Assembly (NCBI GenBank): GCA_963734015.1
Contig: CAVTFG010000006.1
Span: 1-64,000 of the forward strand
Origin: JALZKA01 sp963734015
GTDB lineage: Bacteria > Actinomycetota > Thermoleophilia > Solirubrobacterales > 70-9
Length of the DNA: 64,000 bases
Direction: 5' to 3'
The notes under the pieces are model-generated. The model saw only the letters and a list, made by a program, of their open reading frames with translations. It had not been told where the DNA came from and ran no database searches. Shown here in pieces: positions 24,842 to 33,991 of the stretch. A program made the position numbers and the translations under genes. Numbering within the stretch: position 1 is the stretch's first letter; each line of letters starts with the position of its first letter.

Positions 24842-25808
24842 GGTGGAGCCGACGCTCAACCGGCCCTGCGGCGGCCGCTACGCCGACCTGGTTGAGGCCG
24901 TGGGGAACACCCCGCTGGTCGAGCTGCCGTCGCTTTCGCCCAAGCATCCGTGCGTGCGGATCTTCGCCAAGCTCGAGGGGCGCAACCCGACCGGTTCGGT
25001 CAAGGATCGCGTTGCCAAGGCGATGATCGAGGCCGCGGAGGCCGAGGGCGCGATCGACCCCGGCCAGACCGTGCTGGAGCCGACATCAGGCAACACGGGG
25101 ATCTCGCTGGCGATGATCTGCCGGCGGAAGGGCTATCCGCTCCGTGTCGTGATGCCCGACAACGTCACCGAGGAGCGCACGCAGCTGCTCCGCATGTACG
25201 GGGCCGAGATCGTCTACTCCGAGGGCGCCAAGGGCTCGAACGGCGCGGTCGAGCTCGCACTCGACATGGCCGAGCGGGACGCGTCGGTGTACATGCCCTA
25301 CCAGTACGGGAATCCCGCCAACCCCGGCGCGCACTACGACGGCACCGCGGTCGAGATCCTCGAGGAGCTCGACGACGTGGCTGCGTTCGTCGGCGGGCTC
25401 GGCACCGGGGGAACGCTGATGGGCGTCGGCCGGCGGCTCAAGGAGAACGACCCCGAGACGAAGAACGTCGCGGCGGAGCCGATGCAGGGCGAGCTCGTCC
25501 AGGGGCTGCGCTCGCTGGACGACGGGTTCATCCCGCCGATCATCGACCTCTCCCTCCTCGACCGCAAGATCATGGTCTCGAACCGCGATGCCGTCCTGTG
25601 GACCCAGCGGCTCCTGCGCGAGGAGGGCCTGTTCGCGGGCGTCTCCGCGGGCGCGGTCGCATCGGTGTGCGTGCGGATCGCGAGCGAGATCGAGGAGGGC
25701 AACGTCGTCTTCCTCGTTCCCGATGACGGCTGGAAGTACCTGTCCTCGGGCATCTACACGACGCCGATCGACGAGCTCGAGGGCCTGGACTCCACGGTCT
25801 GGTGGTAA
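24840..25808 (+). CDS. cysM: CysM-type O-phosphoserine sulfhydrylase
   Basis: 322 residues from ATG 24840. PLP enzyme of the cysteine synthase family: NPTGSVKDRVAK (PLP Lys), EPTSGNTGISLAM, GGLGTGGTLMGVGRRL. The CysM features that use CysO-thiocarboxylate with O-phosphoserine are recognisable by similarity to the mycobacterial enzyme: MPYQYGNPANPGAHYDGT, EEGLFAGVSAGAV, PDDGWKYLSSGIY and the short C-terminal lid ending STVWW. No ribosome binding site is seen upstream, in line with a near-leaderless start. The long open frame upstream (from 24075) is antisense to tetR and is not part of the gene. Confidence 0.88.
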   Translation: MVEPTLNRPCGGRYADLVEAVGNTPLVELPSLSPKHPCVRIFAKLEGRNPTGSVKDRVAKAMIEAAEAEGAIDPGQTVLEPTSGNTGISLAMICRRKGYPLRVVMPDNVTEERTQLLRMYGAEIVYSEGAKGSNGAVELALDMAERDASVYMPYQYGNPANPGAHYDGTAVEILEELDDVAAFVGGLGTGGTLMGVGRRLKENDPETKNVAAEPMQGELVQGLRSLDDGFIPPIIDLSLLDRKIMVSNRDAVLWTQRLLREEGLFAGVSAGAVASVCVRIASEIEEGNVVFLVPDDGWKYLSSGIYTTPIDELEGLDSTVWW

Positions 25809-25834
25809 CGGCCGAATCGGGGTAGCTTGAGCTC

Positions 25835-26644
25835 GTGGCTCAAGTCCTCCCCGACACCTGGGCAAGCGTGGTCGACCGGGTGAGCGAACTCGCGCATGAG
25901 TACGAGCCGCCCGCCTTCTCGCACGTCCCCGATGCTGACGCCGCCCTCTTCCTCTGTGCAGTCGACCACAAGACCGGCTATGAGCGCGAGCACCGGGTCG
26001 ACGGCGCCGGCCCGTACTCGGGCAGCGAGCTGATGTGGGTCGTGGGCCTGAGATCGGCCGATCGCGAGCCCGGGCTGCTGACGGCCGCCAGGCTCAGGGC
26101 CGCGGGCGCCGACGATGTCGCGGGCTGGTTCTTCATCGCGGACGAAACGGTGGCCGACCCGCAGCGCCGGGCGGCGCTCTGGCGCGATCTCGCCGAAGGG
26201 CTGGAGCGGGATTACGCCGGGTCCGCCGAGCGAATGCTGGCGGCGTGCGGTGGGCGTCTGGGCGGGAACACGGGGCTGATCGAGCTTCTGCGGCCCTACG
26301 ACGCGTACTCGGATCCGCTCGCCAAGAAGGCATTCTTGTTCGCGAAGATCGCCGAGCGCCGTGGCTGGCTCGAGGTCGCGGATCCCGAGGCCTGGGAGGT
26401 CTCGGCCGACAACGTGCTCATGCGGATCGCACTGCGTTCCGCGCTGGTCGAGGAGGGGCCGCTCGACGAGGTGCGCCCGGCGACTCGCGAAGCCTTCAAG
26501 GCTCTCGCGGCCGCCGCCGGGGTCTCGCCGCCGATCCTCGACGACCTGCTCTGGGAGCTCGGCCGGGAGAACCCGGATCTGCTGGGCCGCGTCGCCGGGG
26601 ACGTGCACGAACCGCCGCGCGACCTCGACTCCGCCTGGTACTGA
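25835..26644 (+). CDS. Uncharacterised protein between cysM and mec
   Basis: 269 residues from GTG 25835. Not recognised. Largely helical. ALFLCAVDHKTGYEREHRVD and the later DNVLMRIALRSALVEEGPLD and LDDLLWELGRENPDLL are the most conserved-looking parts; the second is faintly reminiscent of the helix-hairpin-helix glycosylase pattern, which I do not trust. It sits 26 bases after cysM and 23 before mec, so it is probably co-transcribed with cysteine synthesis genes. No signal peptide or membrane segment. Confidence 0.5.
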   Translation: MAQVLPDTWASVVDRVSELAHEYEPPAFSHVPDADAALFLCAVDHKTGYEREHRVDGAGPYSGSELMWVVGLRSADREPGLLTAARLRAAGADDVAGWFFIADETVADPQRRAALWRDLAEGLERDYAGSAERMLAACGGRLGGNTGLIELLRPYDAYSDPLAKKAFLFAKIAERRGWLEVADPEAWEVSADNVLMRIALRSALVEEGPLDEVRPATREAFKALAAAAGVSPPILDDLLWELGRENPDLLGRVAGDVHEPPRDLDSAWY

Positions 26645-26667
26645 CGCCGGGGTACGCTCACGCGCCG

Positions 26668-27069
26668 ATGGAGATCGCCCGGAGCCTGATCGACGAGATC
26701 GTCGCCCATGCGCGCGAGGACGCTCCGAACGAGTGTTGCGGGCTCGTGGCGGGCAGGGACGACGTTGCGACCCGGGTCTTCCGCGCGCGCAACGAGATGG
26801 CCAGCCCGCTCGCCTACAACGTCCACCCCCAGGATCTCCTGCGGATCACGAGCGAGATCGAGGACGCCGGCGAGGAGCTGGCGGCGATCTACCACTCGCA
26901 CACGAAGAGCCCGGCGGAGCCCTCGCAGACGGACATCAACCTGGCCGCCAATTGGCCCGATCCCGTCTACCTGATCTGTTCGATCGCCGGGTCGGACGCG
27001 CCGGTGGTCCGCGGCTGGCACCTGCGCGACGGGGAAGTCGGCGAGGTCGAGCTGTCCGTCTCCGGCTAG
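26668..27069 (+). CDS. mec: Mec-type JAMM metallopeptidase releasing cysteine from CysO
   Basis: 133 residues from ATG 26668. JAMM/MPN+ zinc site complete: Glu in NECCGLV, then AIYHSHTKSPAEPSQTDI with HxH and downstream Ser and Asp. In mycobacteria Mec hydrolyses the CysO-cysteine peptide bond to release cysteine. Since CysO here ends GGS, the same enzyme might also remove the extra Ser (inference; QbsD-type JAMM peptidases do such trimming). Last gene of the cysM unit. Confidence 0.85.
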   Translation: MEIARSLIDEIVAHAREDAPNECCGLVAGRDDVATRVFRARNEMASPLAYNVHPQDLLRITSEIEDAGEELAAIYHSHTKSPAEPSQTDINLAANWPDPVYLICSIAGSDAPVVRGWHLRDGEVGEVELSVSG

Positions 27070-27079
27070 CCCGGCTCCG

Positions 27080-27862
27080 CTACCAGTGCAGCTCCTCGAG
27101 CTCCCCGGGTGGCCCGCCCGCGCGGGTCACGTCCTCCCGCAGGTAGCGGCGCCACTCCTGCTCCACGTCACGTGCGCGGTCGCCGAAGGCGATCTCGATC
27201 GCCCGCTCAGCGCCCTCCCGCCGGATTCTCGAGACCAGCAGGGCGCACGCCTCCGGGCCACGCCGGCGCTCGAGCAGGTCGAAGATCGTCCCGCCGAGCG
27301 TGATCGCGTCACGGGCGTTCGGCGGAAACTCGGGCTGCTTGGCATGGCGCATGCGCGTCTGCACCGCGCTGCGGAACAGCGGCACCTGGCCGGCGAAGTA
27401 CTGCGAGCCCCCCTCGACCAGCCACCCCCAGCGCAGGTAGCGCGAGAAGCGCCGGGGCCCCCACGGGGGAGGCAGGCTGGGGTTGTTCGCTCCGATCACG
27501 ATCTGCGCGTAGAGGCGCTCGGCGGTTCCGCGCAACGCTGCGAGCGAGTCCTCGCCTGCTGCTCGCCGGTCCAGGTAGTCGTCGTTCAGGACATGCAGCT
27601 CGCTCGCCATCGCCCAGCCAGCGAGGTACCTCCGTCCCGCGGCTGCCGACGCGGCGCGCGCGACCGGCAGGAACGGGTGGGCCGCCGCGAGCCAGGCCGG
27701 TGTGGGGTGGACGACGACGGTGATGTCCCCGGGCGCGTGGTCGAAGCGGTCCTCGAGCCGCAGGCGGAGATCCTCGAGCGCGTCGAGCGTGCGCTGAGCG
27801 GAGTCCTCGTCCGCCTCCTCGTGGCGGGCGGTGAAGCTGAGCGACTCGGTTTCGACCCACAT
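27080..27862 (-). CDS. Peptidase-MA-like protein without the zinc motif
   Basis: 260 residues. The layout resembles gluzincin-like MA domains: ITVVVHPTPAWLAAAHPFLP at the N-terminus, a central helix, then WGWLVEGGSQYFAGQVPLFR, like the E-G-x-A-x-Y third-ligand region. The expected HExxH reads RLYAQIVIGANNP, so the zinc ligands are missing and it is probably catalytically inactive. No signal peptide. Convergent with mec. Confidence 0.45.
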   Translation of the reverse strand: MWVETESLSFTARHEEADEDSAQRTLDALEDLRLRLEDRFDHAPGDITVVVHPTPAWLAAAHPFLPVARAASAAAGRRYLAGWAMASELHVLNDDYLDRRAAGEDSLAALRGTAERLYAQIVIGANNPSLPPPWGPRRFSRYLRWGWLVEGGSQYFAGQVPLFRSAVQTRMRHAKQPEFPPNARDAITLGGTIFDLLERRRGPEACALLVSRIRREGAERAIEIAFGDRARDVEQEWRRYLREDVTRAGGPPGELEELHW

Positions 27863-27906
27863 CCGGCCTCAAATGTATTGGGGGCGCCGGAACCCGCCCC
27901 GGGCTC

Positions 27907-28806
27907 CTATCCGCCGGCGGCGCGCCGCAGCTCGTAGTCGAGCTCGGTCGTGATGCCGAGCCGCGTCAACGCGTCGTGCGCCGCCGCGATCGAGTCCGTG
28001 CCGGCGACGGCGCGGGCCAGCGGCAGCTCGGCCAACGCCGCCTCCAGGTCGAACAGGAAGCAGATCGCGCCCAGCGGCCCGGCCTCGACCGTCCGGCGCC
28101 CGCCGCGGATCTCGACCTCGCCGACCGTGCCGCGCGCGCAGCGGGCGACCAGCAGGCTCGCTTCCGTCACCGCCTCCCGGGCAGCGGCCTCGATCTCGGT
28201 CGCTGCGCCGGGACTGACGCCGGTGGTGGCGATCCATGCGCCGGCGCCGGCCAGGGCGGCGACCCGGCGGAGCACCTCCGCCGGTCGCAGCTCGCCGTCA
28301 CAGCCCGCCCCGAGCACCCCGAGGACGCACGGCAAGCCCGGGCCGCAGGCTGCGGCGGCCGCGGCGATCATCACCGCGTCGCACAGCGGGCTCGCGAGCC
28401 CGGGTTCGTCGCCGGCCGCGATCGCGTCGCCGCCGATGTCGATCAGCAGGACCAGGTCGCACCCCAGGTCGGACGCCGCCTCCGCGATCCCGGCGGCGGC
28501 GCCGGCCGGCCCCCCGCTCACGTCGATCAGGACGGTGGGCGCGCCCAGGAAGCTCGCGAGCCGCGACTCACAGAAGTGCGTTCCCTCCGGGGTCGTCGCT
28601 CCGGTCGCGGGGTCGACCAGAGCCGCGCCGCCCCCCAGCGGCTTCACTCCGCGAATGTCGGACAGCGGCCGCGGACCCGGATGGGGGTCGACCGGGAACC
28701 GCTCCCACGCGACGCCTCCGACGATCCACTCGAGCCCCTGGGACTCGACCTCGCGTGCCGGCGCCAGGCAGCCGACCGCATCGCCGCCGCCGCCGATCCC
28801 GAGCAC
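27907..28806 (-). CDS. DUF1152-family protein
   Basis: DUF1152 with the Gly-rich N-terminal loop LVLGIGGGGDAVGCLAPARE and LIDIGGDAIAAGDEPGLASPL, VLGVLGAGCDGEL. The family has a Rossmann-like fold and unknown function. The start is uncertain: GTG at 28806 cuts into the conserved N-terminus, while a better ATG at 28841 (MSRV) is in another frame; removing a GT dinucleotide from gtgtc would join them as MSRVAAATRALVLG. Possibly a further indel. The stop of the DUF1802 gene is 65 bases upstream. Confidence 0.68.
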   Translation of the reverse strand: MLGIGGGGDAVGCLAPAREVESQGLEWIVGGVAWERFPVDPHPGPRPLSDIRGVKPLGGGAALVDPATGATTPEGTHFCESRLASFLGAPTVLIDVSGGPAGAAAGIAEAASDLGCDLVLLIDIGGDAIAAGDEPGLASPLCDAVMIAAAAAACGPGLPCVLGVLGAGCDGELRPAEVLRRVAALAGAGAWIATTGVSPGAATEIEAAAREAVTEASLLVARCARGTVGEVEIRGGRRTVEAGPLGAICFLFDLEAALAELPLARAVAGTDSIAAAHDALTRLGITTELDYELRRAAGG

Positions 28807-28870
28807 GAGCGCTCGCGTCGCGGCGGCGACACGCGACTCATACGAGGACGGGGTCAGGCTCTGCGCCTCG

Positions 28871-29500
28871 TCAGGCGAGGACCGCTTCGGCCTGGCCCGC
28901 GATCGAGCGGATGGTGTCCGCCGCCCGGTCGAACTCCTCGTCGGCCATGACCGGCGTGCCCTCGAACGAGAGGTCCCGGTCGATCTCGACCCAGGAGCGG
29001 CAGCCGTGGTACTCGTCGCGCACCCGGACGGTGACCGGGCGGGGGATGCGATGCACTCGCAGCAGCAGCACATGCAGCGGGTGCCGGCGCTTCCACTTCA
29101 GGCGCTTGAGCGCGTAATCGTGCGTCCAGACGTGGAACGGCGAGAGACCGTCGACGATGCGCGGGTCGTCGGTGGTCCAGTGGTTGGTCACCTCGGCCCA
29201 GGCGCGGATTCGAACGCGGTCGGGCTGCGGGATCCCACCGTCCTGCAGGAGGGCGCGTGGCGTCGGCTCCTCGTCCGGCCAGACTCCTTCCTCAAGGGCC
29301 CGGCGCAGCTCAGGGTGGTGGGACTCGCGGACCAGGTCGTTCCGCTGATGATCGAAAGTGGGGTAGAGGAAGAACTGCTCGTGCTCGAGCTCGAAGTGCT
29401 TGTCCTCCTCGCGGATCCCGCCCTTGCGCAGGGTGATGAGCTGCTCGCCCTCCGCCAGCGCGCGCACAGTAACGGCCCATTCCTTTAAGGCAATCGGCAT
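28871..29500 (-). CDS. DUF1802-family protein
   Basis: 209 residues from ATG 29500 (MPIALKEWAVTVRALAEGEQ). The family core is clear: LITLRKGGIREEDKHFELEH, FFLYPTFDHQRNDLV. Function unknown; the gene is transcribed towards DUF1152. The 190 bases upstream (29501-29693) hold no gene and probably carry its promoter. Confidence 0.72.
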   Translation of the reverse strand: MPIALKEWAVTVRALAEGEQLITLRKGGIREEDKHFELEHEQFFLYPTFDHQRNDLVRESHHPELRRALEEGVWPDEEPTPRALLQDGGIPQPDRVRIRAWAEVTNHWTTDDPRIVDGLSPFHVWTHDYALKRLKWKRRHPLHVLLLRVHRIPRPVTVRVRDEYHGCRSWVEIDRDLSFEGTPVMADEEFDRAADTIRSIAGQAEAVLA

Positions 29501-29693
29501 GTCAGAAAAGAGGTCGGGGAAAGGTTTTGTAGGGGGATTAGGGGATTTCGGAGCCTTTGTCGCCGTGTTGGCGGCGGGCACCGACCGGGACAACGCAGGA
29601 TACGAGACGGAGGCCCGTTTGCCAAGTTTGTGAGAGAAGTTGCGAGAGGTCGGACCACTGCCATACAACGCATGTCCAAGCGGGATCGGCGGA

Positions 29694-31223
29694 TCACTCC
29701 GACGCCGGAGCCGGCTCGCCGTACGCACCCCCGCCGGGGGTCTCGACCCGCAGCCGGTCGCCGGCCCGGAGCTCTCCGGCGGCCTTCGGGGGGACCTCGG
29801 AGCCGTTCAGCAGGTTCCGGCCCGTGGCGCCGTCGCCGCCGCCCGCCCGCCCGCGCGGCGGGTGGCGACGCCGCTCGGTGAGCATCGTGAACCGCATGGG
29901 TTCCAGCGCTTCCAGGTCGCGAACGACGCCGTCGCCGCCCCGGTGCCGCCCGGCGCCCCCGGAGCCGCGGCGAACGGACAGCTCGCGAACCCGGATCGGG
30001 AGCTCGGTCTCCAGCGCCTCGACGGGCGTGTTGAGCGTGTTCGACATCGCGACGTGGATGGCATCGGGGCCGGCGGCGTCGGCGCACGCGCCCTGGCCGC
30101 CGCCAACGGTTTCGTAGTACGTGAACCCGTCGTTGGCGAGGGTCACGTTGTTCATGGTTCCCTGGCCCTGTGCAGGGCCGCCGGCGGCCTCGCCGAGCGC
30201 GCCCAGAACCAGGTCGGCAACCCGGCTCGACGTTTCGACGTTCCCCGCGGCGACGGCAGCGGGCGGGCGCGCGTTCAGGATCGAGCCCTCGGGCGCGATC
30301 ACCCGCACCGGCCTGTGTGCGCCCGCGGAGGCCGGCGCGTCGGGGTCCAGGAGCGCCCGCACCGCGAATAGCGCCGCGGACCGGGTGACCGGCAGCGGGC
30401 AGTTCAGGTTGCCCGCGACCTGCTCGGCGCTGTCGGAGAAGTCGAGCTCGAGCTCGTCGCTCCGGATCGTGGCGCGGACGGCGAGCTGGATGTCCTCGGC
30501 GCCCTCGCGCCCACCCTCGAGCACGTCGGACGCGTGCCAGCTCCCGTCAGGGAGCTCTGCCAGCCGCGCGCGGGTGCGCCGCTCGGCGTAGTCGAGGAGG
30601 TCGGCCATCCCGGCCAGCGTCTCGACGCCCGAACCGCCGGCGACCAGCTCGAGCAGCCGGGTGCAGCCCGTCTCGTTCGCGGCGAGCTGCGCCCTCAGGT
30701 CGGCGCGCCGCTGCTCGCGGTCGCGCATGCGTGCGATCAGGTCGTCCAGGTCGTCGAGCGACTCCAGTGGCCGCGGAGCGATCACCACGCCCTCGTCCTC
30801 CAGGCGCCGCGAATCCGCGGGCATCGATCCCGGCGTCGGCCCCCCGACGTCGGCGTGGTGGGCCCGGCTGGCGACGAACGCCGCCGGTTCGCTCCCGTCC
30901 GCGAGGACGGGGGTCACCAGCGTGATGTCGGGCAGATGCGTGCCCCCGGCGAACGGGTCGTTCAGGATCCACGACTGCCCGGCTCGCTGGGGCTCGCCGA
31001 GGATCGCCGCGACCGCGTCCGGCATCGAGCCGAGGTGAACGGGGATGTGCTCCGCCTGCATCACCAACTCGCCCCGCGCGTCGAACAGGGCGGTCGAGCA
31101 GTCGCGCCGCTCCTTGATGTTCGGCGAGTGGGCCGAGCGGATCAGGACCGCGCCCATCTCGTCGCAGATCGATCGGAGCCGGCCCGAGAGGACCTGAAGG
31201 CTGATCGGGTCGAGTCCGCTCAT
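29694..31223 (-). CDS. Hydantoinase B/oxoprolinase-type subunit
   Basis: 509 residues from ATG 31223 (ATGA overlap with the A subunit). Family segments: DPISLQVLSGRLRSICDEMG, SPNIKERRDCSTALFDARG, DPFAGGTHLPDITLVTPV, HHADVGGPTPGSMPADS, MNNVTLANDGFTYYETVGGG, TLNTPVEALETELPIRVRE. ATP-dependent hydrolysis of cyclic amide-type compounds (hydantoins, 5-oxoproline or acetone-type relatives); the substrate is not determined. The C-terminal region is rich in Gly/Arg. Confidence 0.9.
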   Translation of the reverse strand: MSGLDPISLQVLSGRLRSICDEMGAVLIRSAHSPNIKERRDCSTALFDARGELVMQAEHIPVHLGSMPDAVAAILGEPQRAGQSWILNDPFAGGTHLPDITLVTPVLADGSEPAAFVASRAHHADVGGPTPGSMPADSRRLEDEGVVIAPRPLESLDDLDDLIARMRDREQRRADLRAQLAANETGCTRLLELVAGGSGVETLAGMADLLDYAERRTRARLAELPDGSWHASDVLEGGREGAEDIQLAVRATIRSDELELDFSDSAEQVAGNLNCPLPVTRSAALFAVRALLDPDAPASAGAHRPVRVIAPEGSILNARPPAAVAAGNVETSSRVADLVLGALGEAAGGPAQGQGTMNNVTLANDGFTYYETVGGGQGACADAAGPDAIHVAMSNTLNTPVEALETELPIRVRELSVRRGSGGAGRHRGGDGVVRDLEALEPMRFTMLTERRRHPPRGRAGGGDGATGRNLLNGSEVPPKAAGELRAGDRLRVETPGGGAYGEPAPASE

Positions 31224-33196
31224 CGACGCACCGCGACGAAGGTTCCGTGGCCATCCACTTCTCCGGACCAATCCGGAGGCAGGACCAGGGTGCTCTCGGG
31301 AAGCTCGAGGACGGCGGGCCCCTCGATGGCGGTCCCCGCCCGGGGCTCGCCGCGGACGACGTCGGCTTCGTGCCATTCGCCCGCGAATCGCACCCGGCGC
31401 CGGCTCCGCTCGACCGTGGCCCCCGATGCGGCCCGGGGCCCGGGCTCGGGCGCCGGTTCGCTGAGCGAGAGCCCGATCGCGACGAGCTCGACCGGGGCGC
31501 CCTCATCCTGGAACCCGTAGCGGCGCTCGTGCTCGGCGGCGAAGCCCTCCACGAGGTCCGCCGGATCGGGCCGCTCACCGCCCGGCACCGACAGCTCGAA
31601 GGACTGTCCCTCGTAACGCAGCTCGTAGGTGACCTCGGGGTGGGCGCCCTCCATCCCCGTCGCAATCGTGTCGCGCAGCGCGGCGACCTCGTTCGCAAGG
31701 CGCTCAGCCGTGATCTCGCCGGCGCTCAGCATCACGGTCCGCGCGGTGTCGCGGCGGCGCGGGGACGCGAGCAGGCCGAGAGCGCTCAGCACGCCGCCCG
31801 AGCGGGGACAGAGCAGCCTCTCGATCTGAAGCTCGTCGGCCAGCTCGGCCGCGTGCATCGGCCCGGCGCCCCCGAACGGCATCAGCGCAAAGCGCCGCGG
31901 GTCGACCCCTCGCTCGACGGTCACGACGCGCAGCGCCCTGGCCATCTCCTGGTTGGCGAGCCGGACGATTCCCTCGGCGGTCTCGAGTTCGCCGAGCCCG
32001 AGCTCGGCCGCGAGGCCGCCGACCGCGGCGGCCGCGGCGCCCGCGTCCAGCGTGACGCCGCCCGCCAGGGCGGAGTCCGGCGCCAGGCGGCCGAGCAGGA
32101 GGTTCGCGTCGGTGACGGTGGGCTCGGTGCCGCCGCGGCCATAGCACGCGGGCCCGGGGTCGGCACCCGCCGAACGAGGGCCGGCGCGCAGCGCCCCACC
32201 GTGATCGCGCCAGCCCACCGAGCCGCCGCCCGCGCCGACGGTGTGCACGTCGACCATCGGCAGCTGGATCACGCGCCCGGCGATCGTCCGCGACTCGGTT
32301 TGCCGAACCCGGCCGCCCTCGACGACGCAGACGTCGCAAGAGGTCCCGCCCATGTCCAGCCCGATCGCGTCGCCGTCACCGGAGATCCTCGCCAGCAGCC
32401 CGGCACCCACCGCACCGCCCGCCGGGCCAGACAGCACGCTCCACGCGCCCTGCCGCGCCGCCTCCCGCCACGGCGCGACCCCGCCGGAGGAGCGCATGAT
32501 CTCTGGCTCGGGGAGGTCCCTGGACGCCGCGGCCTCGGCGAGCGCGCCGAGATAGCGCCCCAGCAAGGGGGAGAGGTAGGCGTCGATCACAGTCGTCGAG
32601 GTGCGCTCGTATTCGCGGAAGCGGGGGAGGACCTCGTGCGAAGCCGAGACGTGGACGGCCGGAAGCCGGTCCCGGATCGCCTGGGCGAGCCGCTGTTCGT
32701 GCCCGGGATCCACGTACGAGAACAGCAGCGAGATCGCGACGGACTCGGCTCCTGCGGCATCGATCGCGGCGGCGATTCGCCCGGGCTCGGCCGCCTTGAG
32801 CTCCTCGAGAACGCCCGCGGGGCCGGTGCGTTCACGCGCGCCGAAGCGATCGTCCTCGGCGACCAGCGGCGCCGGCTTCGGCGCGCAGAGCCGGTAGAGC
32901 GAAGGCCGGTCCTGGCGCGCGATCTCGAGCACGTCCTCGAAGCCGTCGGTTGCGACCAGCGCGGTGCGGGCGCCGCGCTCCTCGAGCAGGGCGTTGGTGC
33001 CGACGGTCATTCCGTGCACGAGGCGCTCCACCGTGCTCGGCTCGGCGCGGGCGGCATCCAGAACCACACCGATCGCGTCGATCACGCCCCGCGCCTCGTC
33101 ACCCGGCGTGGTCGGCGCCTTGGCCGTGAACAGGTCGGCACCGTCGAACGCCACGGCGTCCGTGAAGGTCCCACCGACGTCCACACCCAGCAGCAC
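31220..33196 (-). CDS. Hydantoinase A/oxoprolinase-type subunit
   Basis: 658 residues from GTG 33196 (VLLGVDVGGTFTDAVAFDG). ASKHA ATP-binding domain: phosphate-1 loop GVDVGGTFTDA, LDMGGTSCDVCVVEGG, DVHTVGAGGGSVG, MPFGGAGPMHAAELADEL. Works with the B subunit downstream. A start further upstream is unlikely because the codons run into three hairpins at 33245-33329. No regulator or transporter gene adjoins the pair. Confidence 0.9.
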   Translation of the reverse strand: MLLGVDVGGTFTDAVAFDGADLFTAKAPTTPGDEARGVIDAIGVVLDAARAEPSTVERLVHGMTVGTNALLEERGARTALVATDGFEDVLEIARQDRPSLYRLCAPKPAPLVAEDDRFGARERTGPAGVLEELKAAEPGRIAAAIDAAGAESVAISLLFSYVDPGHEQRLAQAIRDRLPAVHVSASHEVLPRFREYERTSTTVIDAYLSPLLGRYLGALAEAAASRDLPEPEIMRSSGGVAPWREAARQGAWSVLSGPAGGAVGAGLLARISGDGDAIGLDMGGTSCDVCVVEGGRVRQTESRTIAGRVIQLPMVDVHTVGAGGGSVGWRDHGGALRAGPRSAGADPGPACYGRGGTEPTVTDANLLLGRLAPDSALAGGVTLDAGAAAAAVGGLAAELGLGELETAEGIVRLANQEMARALRVVTVERGVDPRRFALMPFGGAGPMHAAELADELQIERLLCPRSGGVLSALGLLASPRRRDTARTVMLSAGEITAERLANEVAALRDTIATGMEGAHPEVTYELRYEGQSFELSVPGGERPDPADLVEGFAAEHERRYGFQDEGAPVELVAIGLSLSEPAPEPGPRAASGATVERSRRRVRFAGEWHEADVVRGEPRAGTAIEGPAVLELPESTLVLPPDWSGEVDGHGTFVAVRR

Positions 33197-33244
33197 GTCT
33201 GAAGAGTATGCGCGGCCGCGGGACCCATGGCCCCGCACGCGAAG

Positions 33245-33329
33245 AGGCCCGGCCACCGTGGCCGGGCCTCCCGGCACCGGACGGCCCGGTGCCCTGTCCC
33301 GATTTCGCGGCGCCGCCCGAAGGCGCCGC
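33245..33329 (-). terminator. Three tandem strong hairpins
   Basis: AGGCCCGGCCAC-C-GTGGCCGGGCCT (33245-33269), GGCACCGG-ACGGC-CCGGTGCC (33273-33293), and GCGGCGCC-GCCCGAA-GGCGCCGC (33307-33329). All have perfect 8-12 bp stems. They separate the zinc-finger-like gene (33344) from hydantoinase A, both on the minus strand, without a clear T run. Probably a terminator block or a processed leader. Confidence 0.5.
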
Positions 33330-33343
33330 TACCCCAGAAGCAG

Positions 33344-33802
33344 TTAGGCCGCTGCGAGCTCCTCCTCGCGGTGTTCGGTGTCGATCTCCGCCGCCTCGAA
33401 GGTCTCTTCCAGGTGCTTGTGCGAGGGGCAGTAGTCGCGTCCCGGGAGTGGTTCCCGCTGACACGGCGTCCCCTTGCGGGTGTGGGCGCGACATTCGCGC
33501 GGCACACCGTCGAGCTCCAGCAACTCGGGGGCACGCTCCAGGAGGTCGAGCGCGAGCGAGAGGTTGCTCTCGATCACGTTCCACACCCGGAGCTGGTCGC
33601 CAATCGCGAAGTGGACGCGCACCTCGTTGAACAACGAGCGCGCCGGCCGCGCGAAGTAGCGACCGTCGGTGCTCAACCTACGGACTGCGTTCTCGCAAGC
33701 CAACAGCACTGCCTGACGATTGCGGCAGCCCGTCGGATCCTGCTCGTCCTCGATTACCCGAGGAGCCAGTTCTCGATAGATCGATCGACTGAAGCGGTAC
33801 AT
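33344..33802 (-). CDS. Small protein with C-terminal C3H zinc-binding motif
   Basis: 152 residues. The N-terminal 90 residues are helical (YRFSRSIYRELAPRVIEDEQ, AVLLACENAVRRLSTDGRYF). The C-terminal part contains CRAHTRKGTPCQREPLPGRD followed by YCPSH, a C-x9-C-x9-C-x2-H pattern like the DUF5763-type motif found in many small bacterial and phage proteins. DNA or protein binding is possible. The upstream region (33803-33991) is A/T-richer than the surroundings and likely holds the promoter. Confidence 0.6.
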   Translation of the reverse strand: MYRFSRSIYRELAPRVIEDEQDPTGCRNRQAVLLACENAVRRLSTDGRYFARPARSLFNEVRVHFAIGDQLRVWNVIESNLSLALDLLERAPELLELDGVPRECRAHTRKGTPCQREPLPGRDYCPSHKHLEETFEAAEIDTEHREEELAAA

Positions 33803-33991
33803 GTCCGTTCGTACCCTCCTTGTTTCCTACTCTGGCCCTCAGCAGCGGCTCCTTGCCGCTTGGGTTTCCGAGAAGCCAAGGCGATTGTTACACCTCGGTA
33901 CGAAAAAGCAAGGATCGATCGTTAAGACAGGATTAACCGATAGATGGACAAAGCTCTCATCCGATCGGAGGAGAGCCGTCCGGTCGAGAAA

